A DNA stretch of 64,000 bases from Halomonas sp. (GTDB taxonomy: Bacteria; Pseudomonadota; Gammaproteobacteria; Pseudomonadales; Halomonadaceae), in assembly GCF_011050415.1 (NCBI RefSeq), contig NZ_DRFS01000004.1, forward strand, positions 1-64,000, in the 5' to 3' direction. Shown here one piece after another: positions 51,898-60,615 of this stretch. The notes under the pieces were generated by a model. That model ran no database searches and was not told the DNA's origin. It was given only the letters and a program-made list of their open reading frames with translations. Position numbers and translations under genes: made by a program. Numbering within the stretch: the stretch's first letter is position 1; every line of letters starts with the position of its first letter.

Positions 51898-51981
51898 AAA
51901 CATGATTGTAATTCCACAATGTTCGATTTAACCTTGCCATCATTGCGCCACGATGCGCTTAACGTTTTAAGGAGCTTTCCT

Positions 51982-52992
51982 ATGGCACTGCCCATTTTCT
52001 TCCGCCGCAGTCTGATTGCAATCGCCTTAGGCGTCAGCGTCAGTGGTTCAGCTATGGCCCAAGAGCGCGAACTACTTAACTCCTCTTACGATATTGCCCG
52101 TGAGCTGTTTGCTGCCGTTAATCCTGAATTTCAAGCGTGGTGGCAAGAGGAGCATGGTGAAGAGATTGCGATCAACCAATCCCACGGTGGCTCCTCTGCG
52201 CAAGCCCGCGCTATTCTGCAAGGCCTGCGTGCCGATGTAGTGACTTTTAATCAGGTCACCGATGTACAGGTACTCGCGGATGCAGGACTGGTGGCAGAAG
52301 ATTGGCAGGAAGCGTTTGAGAACAACGCATCGCCCTACTACTCCACTACCGCTTTCTTAGTACGTAAAGACAACCCCAAAGGTATTGAAAGCTGGGATGA
52401 TCTGGTGAAAGAAGACGTGAAAATGGTCTTCCCTAACCCCAAAACATCAGGCAACGGTCGTTACACCTATTTAGCGGCATGGGGCTTTGCGGATAACGAA
52501 TTCGATGGCGATGAAGAGCAGATCCAAGACTTCATGCGTACCTTTCTGCGCAATGTAGCTGTGTTCGATACCGGTGGCCGTGGCGCAACCACCAGCTTTA
52601 TTGAACGCGGCATTGGCGATGTGCTGATTAGCTTTGAGTCAGAAGTTAATAATATCCGCAGCGAATACGGTAGCGACGATTATGAAGTTATCGTGCCACC
52701 GATGAGCATTTTGGCAGAATTTCCTGTGGCCGTTGTCGGAACGAACGCTGAGCGCAACGGTAACAGCGATTTAGCCCAAAGCTATCTCGAATACCTGTAC
52801 AGTGAAGATGCTCAGCGTCTACTCGCAGGTTTCAGCTACCGGGTTCACAACGAGGCAGTCGTTGAAGAGTTTGCTGATCAATTCCCTGAAACCGAACTGT
52901 TCCAAGTAGAAGATGTGTTCGGTAGCTGGGATGAAGCGATGGAAGCGCACTTTGAAGGTGGTGCTCTGCTGGATCAATTGCAGCGCCGTTAA
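51982..52992 (+). CDS. sbp: Sulfate ABC transporter substrate-binding protein
   Basis: A periplasmic sulfate/thiosulfate-binding protein of 336 residues. A signal peptide (FFRRSLIAIALGVSVSGSAMA) is followed by the mature start QERELLNSSYDIARELF. Family signatures are NQSHGGSSAQARAILQGLRA (anion-binding Ser) and PNPKTSGNGRYTYLAAWGFA. AAGGAG lies seven bases before the ATG. First gene of an sbp-cysT-cysW-cysA operon. It could equally be called cysP. Confidence 0.94.
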   Translation: MALPIFFRRSLIAIALGVSVSGSAMAQERELLNSSYDIARELFAAVNPEFQAWWQEEHGEEIAINQSHGGSSAQARAILQGLRADVVTFNQVTDVQVLADAGLVAEDWQEAFENNASPYYSTTAFLVRKDNPKGIESWDDLVKEDVKMVFPNPKTSGNGRYTYLAAWGFADNEFDGDEEQIQDFMRTFLRNVAVFDTGGRGATTSFIERGIGDVLISFESEVNNIRSEYGSDDYEVIVPPMSILAEFPVAVVGTNAERNGNSDLAQSYLEYLYSEDAQRLLAGFSYRVHNEAVVEEFADQFPETELFQVEDVFGSWDEAMEAHFEGGALLDQLQRR

Positions 52993-53018
52993 TCCTTATT
53001 TATGAGCACGTTTGAACT

Positions 53019-53873
53019 ATGAGTCAATTTGCACTCAGGCGTCCCGGCAGCACACGTGTGCTGCCGGGTTTTGGCCTTTCTATGGGTATCAGCGTGCTAT
53101 TTATCTCGCTGGTGCTCTTACTACCGATTACCGGCCTGTTTGGGCAATTAGCGGAGCTTAGCCTCGCTGAGTATTGGGCGATCATTACCGAAGGTCGCGT
53201 GGTGGCAAGCTATGCCGTTACCATTGGCGCAGCTGCAGTCGCGGCATTGGTGAATGCCGTCTTTGGGCTACTGTTGGCGTGGGTGTTGGTACGCTATGAA
53301 TTTCCTGGCAAACGCTTACTCGATGCATTAATGGACTTACCCTTTGCCCTGCCGACCGCCGTAGCAGGCATTACCTTAGCCACGCTTTATGCTGGCAGCG
53401 GCTGGATGGGGCGTTTGTTGGAACCGATGGGATTTCAGGTCGCCTACACCTGGGTGGGCATTGCGCTGGCCATGGCGTTCACCAGTATTCCTTTTGTAGT
53501 GCGCACGGTACAGCCGGTGCTCGAAGATCTGCCAATTGAAGTCGATGAGGCGGCTATGTCACTGGGCGCCACCGACGGCGTTGCCTTTCGCCGCGTGATC
53601 ATGCCGCATCTATGGCCAGCGCTGGTTACCGGCACGGGGCTTGCGTTTGTGCGCTCGCTTGGTGAATTCGGGGCGATTATCTTCATTGCGGGCAATATGC
53701 CATACGAAACAGAGATCACCGCGCTGATGATTTTCGTCAAACTTCAAGAGTATGACTATGCCGGAGCATCCGCAGTTGCCTCCGTAGTGCTGTTTGTCTC
53801 CCTAGCCCTGCTGCTGGCGATTAATATCTGGCAGGGTCGCTTTGTCAAACGGCTGCATGGAGGTAAGGGATAA
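53019..53873 (+). CDS. cysT: Sulfate ABC transporter permease CysT
   Basis: A 284-residue integral membrane permease with six hydrophobic segments and the ABC permease (EAA) loop DEAAMSLGATDGVAFRRVIMPHLWPAL. The N-terminal RVLPGFGLSMG aligns with the RVLPGFTLSLG start region of E. coli CysT (CysU), supporting the early ATG. Codons 9-17 form a long palindrome (separate entry). It ends TAATG, overlapping the cysW start by one base. Confidence 0.95.
   Translation: MSQFALRRPGSTRVLPGFGLSMGISVLFISLVLLLPITGLFGQLAELSLAEYWAIITEGRVVASYAVTIGAAAVAALVNAVFGLLLAWVLVRYEFPGKRLLDALMDLPFALPTAVAGITLATLYAGSGWMGRLLEPMGFQVAYTWVGIALAMAFTSIPFVVRTVQPVLEDLPIEVDEAAMSLGATDGVAFRRVIMPHLWPALVTGTGLAFVRSLGEFGAIIFIAGNMPYETEITALMIFVKLQEYDYAGASAVASVVLFVSLALLLAINIWQGRFVKRLHGGKG
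53043..53072 (+). other. Terminator-like perfect palindrome within the 5' end of cysT
   Basis: A 26-bp perfect palindrome (53043-53068; each arm CCCGGCAGCACAC or its complement) is followed by TTTT. As RNA it makes a very strong hairpin with a short U-run, about 50 bases after the sbp stop. It is inside coding sequence (RPGSTRVLPGF). A likely role is reducing permease and ATPase expression relative to the binding protein, or protecting the sbp 3' end. Confidence 0.75.
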
Positions 53874-54700
53874 TGCGTCGAATTGGTGATGCTCCGCTTG
53901 TTAGGCGGCTACTCATTGGCGCCGCCCTGGTGCTCTCAGCACTCTTTTTACTACTGCCGTTGGTGGCCATTTTTGCCCAGGCATTTTCCCAAGGCGTACT
54001 GGTATTTTGGGCAAATGTGAGTAATACGTTTACCCTACACGCGATTGGCTTAACGCTTATGATTGCGCTCTTAACCATTCCAATATGTTTGGTTTTTGGT
54101 GTTGCGCTGGCGTGGCTCGTCACGCGCTTCAGCTTTCCTGGTCGGCGTATTTTACAAACGTTAATTGATATTCCGTTTGCTGTATCGCCGGTTGTCGCAG
54201 GCCTGATTTATTTGCTGCTGTATGGCCGCAACGGCTGGATTGGCAGTTGGTTAGACACCCATGATATCCAGCTAATGTTCGCCTGGCCGGGGATTTTAAT
54301 GGTGACCATTTTTGTTACCTGCCCGTTCGTTGCCCGTGAGTTAATTCCGTTAATGCAGGCTCAAGGCTCCCGCGAAGAGGAAGCGGCGGTGACCCTTGGG
54401 GCTTCAGGATGGACCACTTTCCGCCGCGTTACACTTCCCAATATTAAATGGGCACTGCTTTACGGCGTCATCCTTACCAATGCACGTGCCGTGGGAGAGT
54501 TTGGCGCTGTTTCGGTAGTGTCGGGGGCTATTCGTGGCCAAACCAACACGCTGCCACTCCATCTGGAACAGCTTTACCAAGACTACAACGCCGTGGGAGC
54601 TTTCGCCTGCGCGGCCTTACTCGCATTCATTGCCCTACTCACGCTCGCCGCCAAGGCAGGGTTGGAATGGCGCGCAGCGCGCCGGGAGGCATTTGCATGA
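53873..54700 (+). CDS. cysW: Sulfate ABC transporter permease CysW
   Basis: The second permease subunit, 275 residues, with hydrophobic helices throughout and the EAA loop [53 protein letters not shown] is typical of CysW. Overlaps cysT by one base and cysA by four (ATGA), so all three are translationally coupled. Confidence 0.95.
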   Translation: MRRIGDAPLVRRLLIGAALVLSALFLLLPLVAIFAQAFSQGVLVFWANVSNTFTLHAIGLTLMIALLTIPICLVFGVALAWLVTRFSFPGRRILQTLIDIPFAVSPVVAGLIYLLLYGRNGWIGSWLDTHDIQLMFAWPGILMVTIFVTCPFVARELIPLMQAQGSREEEAAVTLGASGWTTFRRVTLPNIKWALLYGVILTNARAVGEFGAVSVVSGAIRGQTNTLPLHLEQLYQDYNAVGAFACAALLAFIALLTLAAKAGLEWRAARREAFA

Positions 54701-55792
54701 GCATTCGCTTGCAAAACATTGGCAAACATTTTGGCAATACCCAGGCACTAGAGCCAATCAACCTTGATATTCACGAGGGTGAGCTAGTGGGCTTACTTGG
54801 TCCTTCGGGCTCAGGCAAAACGACGCTATTGCGTATAATTGCGGGTCTTGAAAACGCGGACCGAACGTCACAGCAGAGTAAGATTCTGTTTGGCGAGCGC
54901 GATGTTACCAACGTGCATGTGCGCGACCGGAGGATCGGTTTTGTCTTCCAACATTACGCCCTATTCCGCCATATGAGTGTTTATGACAACGTTGCGTTTG
55001 GGCTAACCGTGTTACCACGTAAACAGCGCCCTAGCAGCACTGAGATTCGCTCCCAGGTATTTAGACTGCTTGAAATGGTTAAGCTTGAGCATCTCGCCAA
55101 GCGCTACCCTGCTCAGCTTTCCGGCGGCCAGCAGCAACGCGTATCACTAGCACGTGCGCTGGCAGTTAAGCCTGAAGTACTGCTGCTGGATGAGCCCTTC
55201 GGTGCACTTGATGCAAAAGTTCGTCAGGAGCTTCGCCGCTGGCTGCGCCATCTGCACGATGAGCTTAACTTCACCAGTGTATTCGTCACCCACGACCAGG
55301 AAGAAGCGCTGGAGTTATCTGACCGTGTAGTAGTTATGAGTAACGGTCGCATTGAGCAGATCGATACCCCTGACGATCTCTACCGCACGCCAAAAACACC
55401 GCTTTGTATTTGAGTTTCTAGGTGATGTGAATCACCTGGAAGGCAACGTAAGTAACGGTGTATTGACCTGCGGTGACGCCTATTGGCACGTTGACCTGCC
55501 CGATGGACATCAAGAGTTGCTGCTGCGCCCCCACGAAGTGCGCCTAACGGAACAGCCAACCCATGAGAGTCATCTACCGGTCACTATCACCGCAATCTCG
55601 CCAGTAGGCGCAGAGGTTCGCGTAGAGCTGGAAGCTGACTGGCTAGCCCAACCGTGGCTGGCCACCGTGCGCCATACGGATTTCGAACATTTGGCACTTA
55701 GCCGAGGCCAGCGTCTATTCGCCCACCCCCGTCACTGGCGCCGGTTCCCAGACCAAGCATCAAAAACGGCTGAACAAACCCGCGTTGCATAA
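54697..55792 (+). pseudogene. cysA: Sulfate ABC transporter ATPase CysA, interrupted by a +1 frameshift
   Basis: The first frame (54697-55413, 238 residues) holds the whole ATPase domain: Walker [14 protein letters not shown], signature [15 protein letters not shown], Walker [13 protein letters not shown] and H-loop [16 protein letters not shown]. It then ends [15 protein letters not shown]. The +1 frame continues with [14 protein letters not shown] and the rest of the C-terminal regulatory domain to 55792. Joined by removing one base near 55397-55403, the protein would be 364 residues, the normal CysA length. It is either a recent mutation or a sequencing error. The ATPase domain alone may still work, so pseudogene status is not certain. 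Confidence 0.85.
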
Positions 55793-55794
55793 CA

Positions 55795-55829
55795 CCTAAC
55801 CAGCCGCCCGTAACGGGGTGGCTAGGTTG
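55795..55829 (+). terminator. Imperfect hairpin after cysA
   Basis: An imperfect stem of about 14 bp (CCTAACCA.../...TGGCTAGG, with an inner CCCGT/ACGGG) lies just after the cysA reading frame, between convergent genes. There is no clear T-tract. Confidence 0.4.
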
Positions 55830-55845
55830 AACAAAGCTTGTTATT

Positions 55846-56454
55846 TCAAAAACGCATTTGCCTAAAGGTTAAACTTATCCGCGGCCCAACATCTTTCTTG
55901 GTTTTAGGCAGACTGTGAAGCCAGTTTGTCTGGGTAGCCCCCTTCATAATTAACAAACTGCCATGCTCTAGGGTAAGCGACACACTCTCCCCTGACTTTT
56001 TGTGCTTAAACGAAAACTTTCTTTGCCCCCCTAAGCTCAATGCCCCGATTGAACCATTTTCGACTAGGTCTTTTTCGGCATCACTGTGCCAACTCATGCC
56101 TTCATCCCCTGAACTATAAAAATTACCTAAGCATGAATTAAAAGCATCGCCACACTCTTCTTCTACTCGCTGTTTAAGCTCACGTAACAAAGCGGGCCAA
56201 ATTAGCGCTTTCTTCGTAACTCCCGAATACGTATAGGAGACCGGCCGATCCGCATACCACGCGATCTTCCTTTTGGTGACAATCTCCTTCCCATAAATGA
56301 AAGCGCGATCATGCTCCCAGTCCAATTCACTAATGCATTGATCCAAATAGATATCTGCACGATCAGTCGTTAATACTTTACCGTAATAGTAGGCAGTCCC
56401 ATCCCGTGGCAGCAGGTTAATCAGCTTCATATCATCGTTTTCAAAAAGATCCAT
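55846..56454 (-). CDS. alkB: Alkylated DNA repair dioxygenase, AlkB family
   Basis: A 202-residue Fe(II)/2-oxoglutarate dioxygenase of the ALKBH2/3-like type. Iron ligands are His and Asp in MSWHSDAEKD and His in TNWLHSLPKT; 2-oxoglutarate is bound by Arg in PRISLTFR. A substrate-side YTYSGVTK motif is also present. It probably reverses N-alkyl damage in DNA or RNA. It stands alone and has more AT-rich codons than its left-hand neighbours. Confidence 0.9.
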   Translation of the reverse strand: MDLFENDDMKLINLLPRDGTAYYYGKVLTTDRADIYLDQCISELDWEHDRAFIYGKEIVTKRKIAWYADRPVSYTYSGVTKKALIWPALLRELKQRVEEECGDAFNSCLGNFYSSGDEGMSWHSDAEKDLVENGSIGALSLGGQRKFSFKHKKSGESVSLTLEHGSLLIMKGATQTNWLHSLPKTKKDVGPRISLTFRQMRF

Positions 56455-56975
56455 TTAATATCTCCAATACTCCAGGCCACTTGCTATAACACCCTCGAAC
56501 TGCTAGATGGCGCTTACAGGCTGCGTATTAATTATATATGTACTGGCGCTCACGCTAGATTAAATAAAGCCCAAATGTCAGTCCATGCGCGCATCGTAGC
56601 GCGTGGTAACGAGCATGTGAGAGGAACGAACATGACGAGGCACCCGCGGGAGGCGGCGCCAGCTGCCCCATGGCACATAGCCAACCGTAGTCTCCACAAG
56701 CTTCGTCTATTCACATTAAGCTGCTCCACTGCATTAGCAATGACAAGCTCAACCAACTTATCCATTTCGTCATTATCTGAACCGGCTGTTTATCCATTTC
56801 ATGAAATACAAAAATAGAGCAAGAAACGGGTTTTTTCGATGCCATTAAATACCAATACTGAATTTCCGTGGGGAAAAAATCATGGATCACCATAGCAAAT
56901 CTCGGCAAATAACCGAAAAAGGCTAACTATTATTTTCCATACATTGGCTAAGAAAAAACTTAAAAGGGACACAAT
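56455..56975. other. 520-bp intergenic region between alkB and the EamA gene
   Basis: Mixed composition. Short frames on both strands (60-80 codons) lack homology and ribosome binding sites. It presumably contains the divergent promoters of alkB and the EamA transporter. I see no repeat or att-like structure. Confidence 0.5.
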
Positions 56976-57869
56976 ATGAAAGCATTAGATTATTTACGAC
57001 TACTATCTTTAGCAGCTATTTGGGGCGCAAGTTTTCTTTTTATGCGCATAGCCTCACCAGCGATAGGGGCAATCAACACAGCATTCTTTCGAGTCTTCTT
57101 TGGGCTGATTGGTTTAGCGATCATTATATTTTTTATAAGAAAGAGCCTAGACTTTAGAGACAAATTAGGAAAAGTTTTGATATTGGGTGCTATCAACTCA
57201 GGTATACCTTTTCTTATGTACAGCATAGCTGCCACATTATTACCTGCTGGCTATTCGGCAATATTGAATGCGACAACCCCTTTAATGGGTGCGATGATTG
57301 GCTTTTACTTCTTTAGCGAGGTTTTATCGTTCAAAAAAATAGCGGGTATAACACTAGGCATTGCTGGAATTACCGTTATTACTACCGTGGGCGATTCAAA
57401 TATTGCTGGTAATATCTTCATTGGTGTCACTGCCTGCATAGTCGCCACTATTGGTTACGGCTTTGCGGGCTTTCTTACCCGCAGATGGATAACCCAGCAG
57501 GGCGGTCTGGATTCAACGCTAGTTGCATTTGGCAGCCAACTAGGTGCAACCATTTTTCTCGCTCCCTTTTTAATTTGGAATATTTCATCTGGCCCTAGCA
57601 TTGATTGGCTACAAGGCGATGTTTGGATTAGCCTGCTGGCCGTCGGTTTTGTATGTACTTCCCTGGCCTATATTCTTTATTTTAGATTGATCGCTGATAT
57701 TGGCCCGTTACGATCGCTCACCGTTACATTTCTTGTGCCGCCTTTTGCAGTGCTATGGGGCTTTTTAGTCCTTGGCGAAACAATATCCAGTGGTTTCTTG
57801 CTTGGATCTCTGATCGTTTTAATTTCCGTTTGGCTGATAGTTAGCCCTGATACCCAGAAAAAAGCCTAG
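56976..57869 (+). CDS. EamA family (DMT superfamily) transporter
   Basis: A 297-residue membrane protein with about ten helices in two EamA repeats. The N-terminal repeat starts LRLLSLAAIWGASFLFMRIA; the second ends FLVPPFAVLWGFLVLGETI. A RhaT/YdcZ-like exporter of amino acids or metabolites; the substrate is unknown. It is AT-rich compared with the rest of the window, which suggests later acquisition. The ATG follows AAAAGGGACAC. Confidence 0.9.
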   Translation: MKALDYLRLLSLAAIWGASFLFMRIASPAIGAINTAFFRVFFGLIGLAIIIFFIRKSLDFRDKLGKVLILGAINSGIPFLMYSIAATLLPAGYSAILNATTPLMGAMIGFYFFSEVLSFKKIAGITLGIAGITVITTVGDSNIAGNIFIGVTACIVATIGYGFAGFLTRRWITQQGGLDSTLVAFGSQLGATIFLAPFLIWNISSGPSIDWLQGDVWISLLAVGFVCTSLAYILYFRLIADIGPLRSLTVTFLVPPFAVLWGFLVLGETISSGFLLGSLIVLISVWLIVSPDTQKKA

Positions 57870-58022
57870 TGCATTAGGTTGTCTTCACTTTTCTCGACGA
57901 TAGCCCATGTGCTTATACTAAGCGGCAGTATCAAACCACCGCTGGCAAACTGGCGCGCAGGAACATACCGCCAGCGCAGCACTCGGGGTATACTGGCATT
58001 TTAGCCATAGCGGAGGAAGACC

Positions 58023-58616
58023 ATGCTTCGGCGTCATTTTTTACGAGTTTCAGGTGTACTGTTGGCCAGCGCTTGGTTAGCCGGTTGTGCTAGCCCGCAA
58101 TATTTACAGCTTAGCCCAGAGCGCAGCGCTGATGTGCCGCAAGTGGGGTCTGGACAACAGGTGACTGTGATTGCACAAGATGGTCGTGAAAGCGACATTA
58201 TTGGCAACCGCGCGGGTGGCGGCATGTCGACTGCGCATATTACGGTGAGTAGCCACGAGTTGATCCCGCGCTTGCAGGAAGAAGCAGAGCGTGCCGTTCG
58301 CGACATGGGCTTTAGTCCTACTACGGAGCAGGCCCAGGGGCGCCCAAGCCTAACCCTGGAACTCGCTAGCTTGAACTATGGACGTGGTGACAGCGGTCAG
58401 CCAATGGTCGATGAGGCGCGACTTGAAGGCGTGTTACGTGCTATTGCGCAAAATAAAGGCACAACCTATACCGGCACGTATACCTCACGTCGCACCCAGG
58501 GCTATGCCGTTCGCCCCGGTTCAGATAGCAATACGCGCATGTTAAGCGACCTACTTAGCGATGCCATGAACCGCGCGTTCAGTGACCCTGAGCTAGGCCG
58601 CTTGTTGGCACGCTAA
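58023..58616 (+). CDS. YajG family lipoprotein
   Basis: A 197-residue protein with a signal peptide and lipobox LAGC (Cys about residue 22), followed by ASPQYLQLSPERS and a YajG-type domain (VTVIAQDGRESDIIGNR, DMGFSPTTEQAQGRPSLTLEL, SDLLSDAMNRAFSDPEL). Probably anchored in the outer membrane. Function unknown. The ATG follows GGAGGAAG. Confidence 0.85.
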   Translation: MLRRHFLRVSGVLLASAWLAGCASPQYLQLSPERSADVPQVGSGQQVTVIAQDGRESDIIGNRAGGGMSTAHITVSSHELIPRLQEEAERAVRDMGFSPTTEQAQGRPSLTLELASLNYGRGDSGQPMVDEARLEGVLRAIAQNKGTTYTGTYTSRRTQGYAVRPGSDSNTRMLSDLLSDAMNRAFSDPELGRLLAR

Positions 58617-58656
58617 CGCCGATTACCGGCACGCTCTTTGTCTGACGCGAGTAATA

Positions 58657-58700
58657 CGGACCGCGCCCTTAACCTTAAAGGCACCTAAAGGCGCGGTCCG
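58657..58700. other. 11-bp inverted repeat spanning the tpm stop codon
   Basis: CGGACCGCGCC (58657-58667) and its exact complement (58690-58700) can form a strong stem with a 22-base loop, between convergent genes. The right arm lies in the last codons of tpm. It may end both transcripts, though no T-tract is present. Confidence 0.5.
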
Positions 58701-59317
58701 CGTCGCTCCAGCCCCCAAACGCTTTCGGTTCTGCCGCGCTCATCAGGGTCGCCCTGCTCCAGAAAGGTAAGTGCAAAATTTGGTGAGAAAAGCCTTTCAA
58801 TCTCACTACTAGGCACGCTGTAAGGTGGCCCCGTCTCTCCTTCTGTATGGGCTAAGCTAATCAGCAAGCCTTTTGCACCCGGCGGTACTAACTGTGCCAA
58901 ATGAAACGCGTAGCGCTGACGCGTGGCAGGTGGAAGTGCAATCAACGAAGCCCGGTCATAAAAGGCACCAATTTCAGCGGCCTGCTGTATGTGCAGATGA
59001 AAAAAATCCCCGCACCACAATTCCACACTGCCTTGACGGAAAATATTAAATCCTGCCTGGCGATAGCGTGACACCGATGTACTGCGCTGAGCTAAAAACT
59101 GATCAATCGCCTCAGGGGCAAACTCAATACCGAGAACGGGATAACCCGCATCCGCTAACCAACGCATATCAAGACTCTTACCGCATAACGGCACTAGCAC
59201 TTTAGTACGCGGAACAATGCCTAGTGCATCCCAATGACGCAGCAATGCCGGGTGAGCCTGCTGCAGGTGAAAGCCTATACGCCCCTCTTGCCAACGCTTG
59301 CGCCATTGATCACTCAT
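58685..59317 (-). CDS. tpm: Thiopurine S-methyltransferase
   Basis: A 210-residue SAM-dependent methyltransferase of the bacterial TPMT family, linked to thiopurine, selenite and tellurite detoxification. It has WRKRWQEGRIGFH, the SAM motif VLVPLCGKSLDMRWLA, GIEFAPEAI, WCGDFF and YDRASLIALPP. Monocistronic as far as can be seen. Confidence 0.94.
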   Translation of the reverse strand: MSDQWRKRWQEGRIGFHLQQAHPALLRHWDALGIVPRTKVLVPLCGKSLDMRWLADAGYPVLGIEFAPEAIDQFLAQRSTSVSRYRQAGFNIFRQGSVELWCGDFFHLHIQQAAEIGAFYDRASLIALPPATRQRYAFHLAQLVPPGAKGLLISLAHTEGETGPPYSVPSSEIERLFSPNFALTFLEQGDPDERGRTESVWGLERRGPRL

Positions 59318-59369
59318 TGTTCGCCAGCCTCGCTATTGATCGCGCCAACCTATGATACATATCAGCGTG

Positions 59370-60005
59370 CTAGAACCAACGGTCACGCTTTTTACGCCGA
59401 CGCGGAAGATGCGGCACAATCAGACCGACTAATAGGCCAGCTCCAGCAACGCCGCCACCGTACATGAAATAGCGCATCAGGAGGTCTTCTTCCTGGGTCT
59501 CCAGGCGCGCTTGAAGCGCCCTTACCTGCTGACGCGACTGTTCAGCCTGGCTATCAAGCTCTTGATTACTTGCTTCAAGCTCGACAATACGGCGCTCTCG
59601 AACTTCTAACGTTTCAGTCATCGACGAAACACGCTGCTCCCATGCCTCGTTGATGCCATCCAATTCAGCCGTTAACTCTTCGACCTGCTCTTCCAATGCC
59701 GGTAACTGCTCAATTGCGCTGGGCGTTGGTTGAAGCTCGTCGCTCAATACCCAGACAGCATTCCCTTCACTGTTGCGTACTCGGCTGTAGTTGCCGCTGG
59801 TTTCCAGCACATCCACCTGTTCACCGGCATTTAACGTGCCGATGATGCGGTATCCATCTGTCGGGCCGCTACGCACATAAGTGCTGAGCTCATCGGTTAC
59901 CCACGCTTGGTTACCCGACTGCGCATCAACCCCCATACTTGCCACACTTAACAACACGCCAGCCGCAGCGGCGTAATATCGAAAACGAACTCTATTTACG
60001 TGCAT
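59370..60005 (-). CDS. SH3-domain, coiled-coil membrane protein (TIGR04211/YgiM type)
   Basis: A 211-residue protein: signal peptide (to about residue 29, VDAQSG), a bacterial SH3 domain (VRSGPTDGYRIIGTLNAGEQVDVLE), a long coiled coil (about residues 98-175), then one C-terminal transmembrane helix (GGGVAGAGLLVGLIVPHL) and a basic tail RRRKKRDRWF. This is the TIGR04211 architecture, so the SH3 domain faces the periplasm. Its specific role is unknown. Confidence 0.88.
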   Translation of the reverse strand: MHVNRVRFRYYAAAAGVLLSVASMGVDAQSGNQAWVTDELSTYVRSGPTDGYRIIGTLNAGEQVDVLETSGNYSRVRNSEGNAVWVLSDELQPTPSAIEQLPALEEQVEELTAELDGINEAWEQRVSSMTETLEVRERRIVELEASNQELDSQAEQSRQQVRALQARLETQEEDLLMRYFMYGGGVAGAGLLVGLIVPHLPRRRKKRDRWF

Positions 60006-60091
60006 AACATCATGTCCTAATTAAAACGCTGCAAGGCGGACGAGCCAACAACGTTTGTCGCTTAACTTAGCGGTGCGTTTGTCTCATACGC

Positions 60092-60421
60092 TTACCCTTC
60101 TCCGCGCGGTGGCAACGGAAAGGGACGGGGGAACTCCGCTACTCGAGCATCGCTTTTAACCGCCTTCAATGGCCCCTCGCGCTCTACCTCATCAATCCGC
60201 ACAATGGCGTTTAATGGTAGATAACTACGCTTAACGCCTTCGAAGGTTCGCTGCAATTTTTCAGTCGCAGGGTCAACGACTACCCGTGAAGCATCGTCAA
60301 AGACAAACTCCTCGACTTCAATAAAGCCCCAGAGTTCGCTTTGAAAGATCTCTCGGACATATAAATCCCATATTTCACCCTGCTGGTGAACCACCACACG
60401 GTAGATCGGCTTGGCCGCCAT
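60092..60421 (-). CDS. DUF1820 family protein
   Basis: A 109-residue soluble protein fitting DUF1820: IYRVVVHQQGEIWDLYVREIFQS, LWGFIEVEEFVF, VKRSYLPLNAIVRIDEVEREG, ending in a proline-rich tail. Function unknown. It is upstream of the SH3 protein on the same strand and divergent from the ATP-grasp gene. Confidence 0.85.
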   Translation of the reverse strand: MAAKPIYRVVVHQQGEIWDLYVREIFQSELWGFIEVEEFVFDDASRVVVDPATEKLQRTFEGVKRSYLPLNAIVRIDEVEREGPLKAVKSDARVAEFPRPFPLPPRGEG

Positions 60422-60615
60422 CTTGGCCTATTCCTCTTGCCATTTGTACATGAAGTTGAACCGCCTAGCTTACCATAATCGCGCCCGTACGCCTTTAGCT
60501 AACCCTCCGTTAATGCTCCGTACAATGCGCTCATTAGCCGGGCATACGTCCCGTCGTGTATGGTGGGGTGAGTAATTTGGCAATTCTGTTCACGCACCAG
60601 GTAGGAGTCATTAAC

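Noticed and set aside
55385..55416. Programmed +1 frameshift in cysA similar to prfB
   Set aside because: The sequence has ATT-TGA-G and not CTT-TGA-C, and no Shine-Dalgarno-like stretch lies at the required distance. Mutation or sequencing error is simpler.
56575..56908. Short frames between alkB and the EamA gene
   Set aside because: They overlap on both strands and lack homology, ribosome binding sites and coding-like composition.
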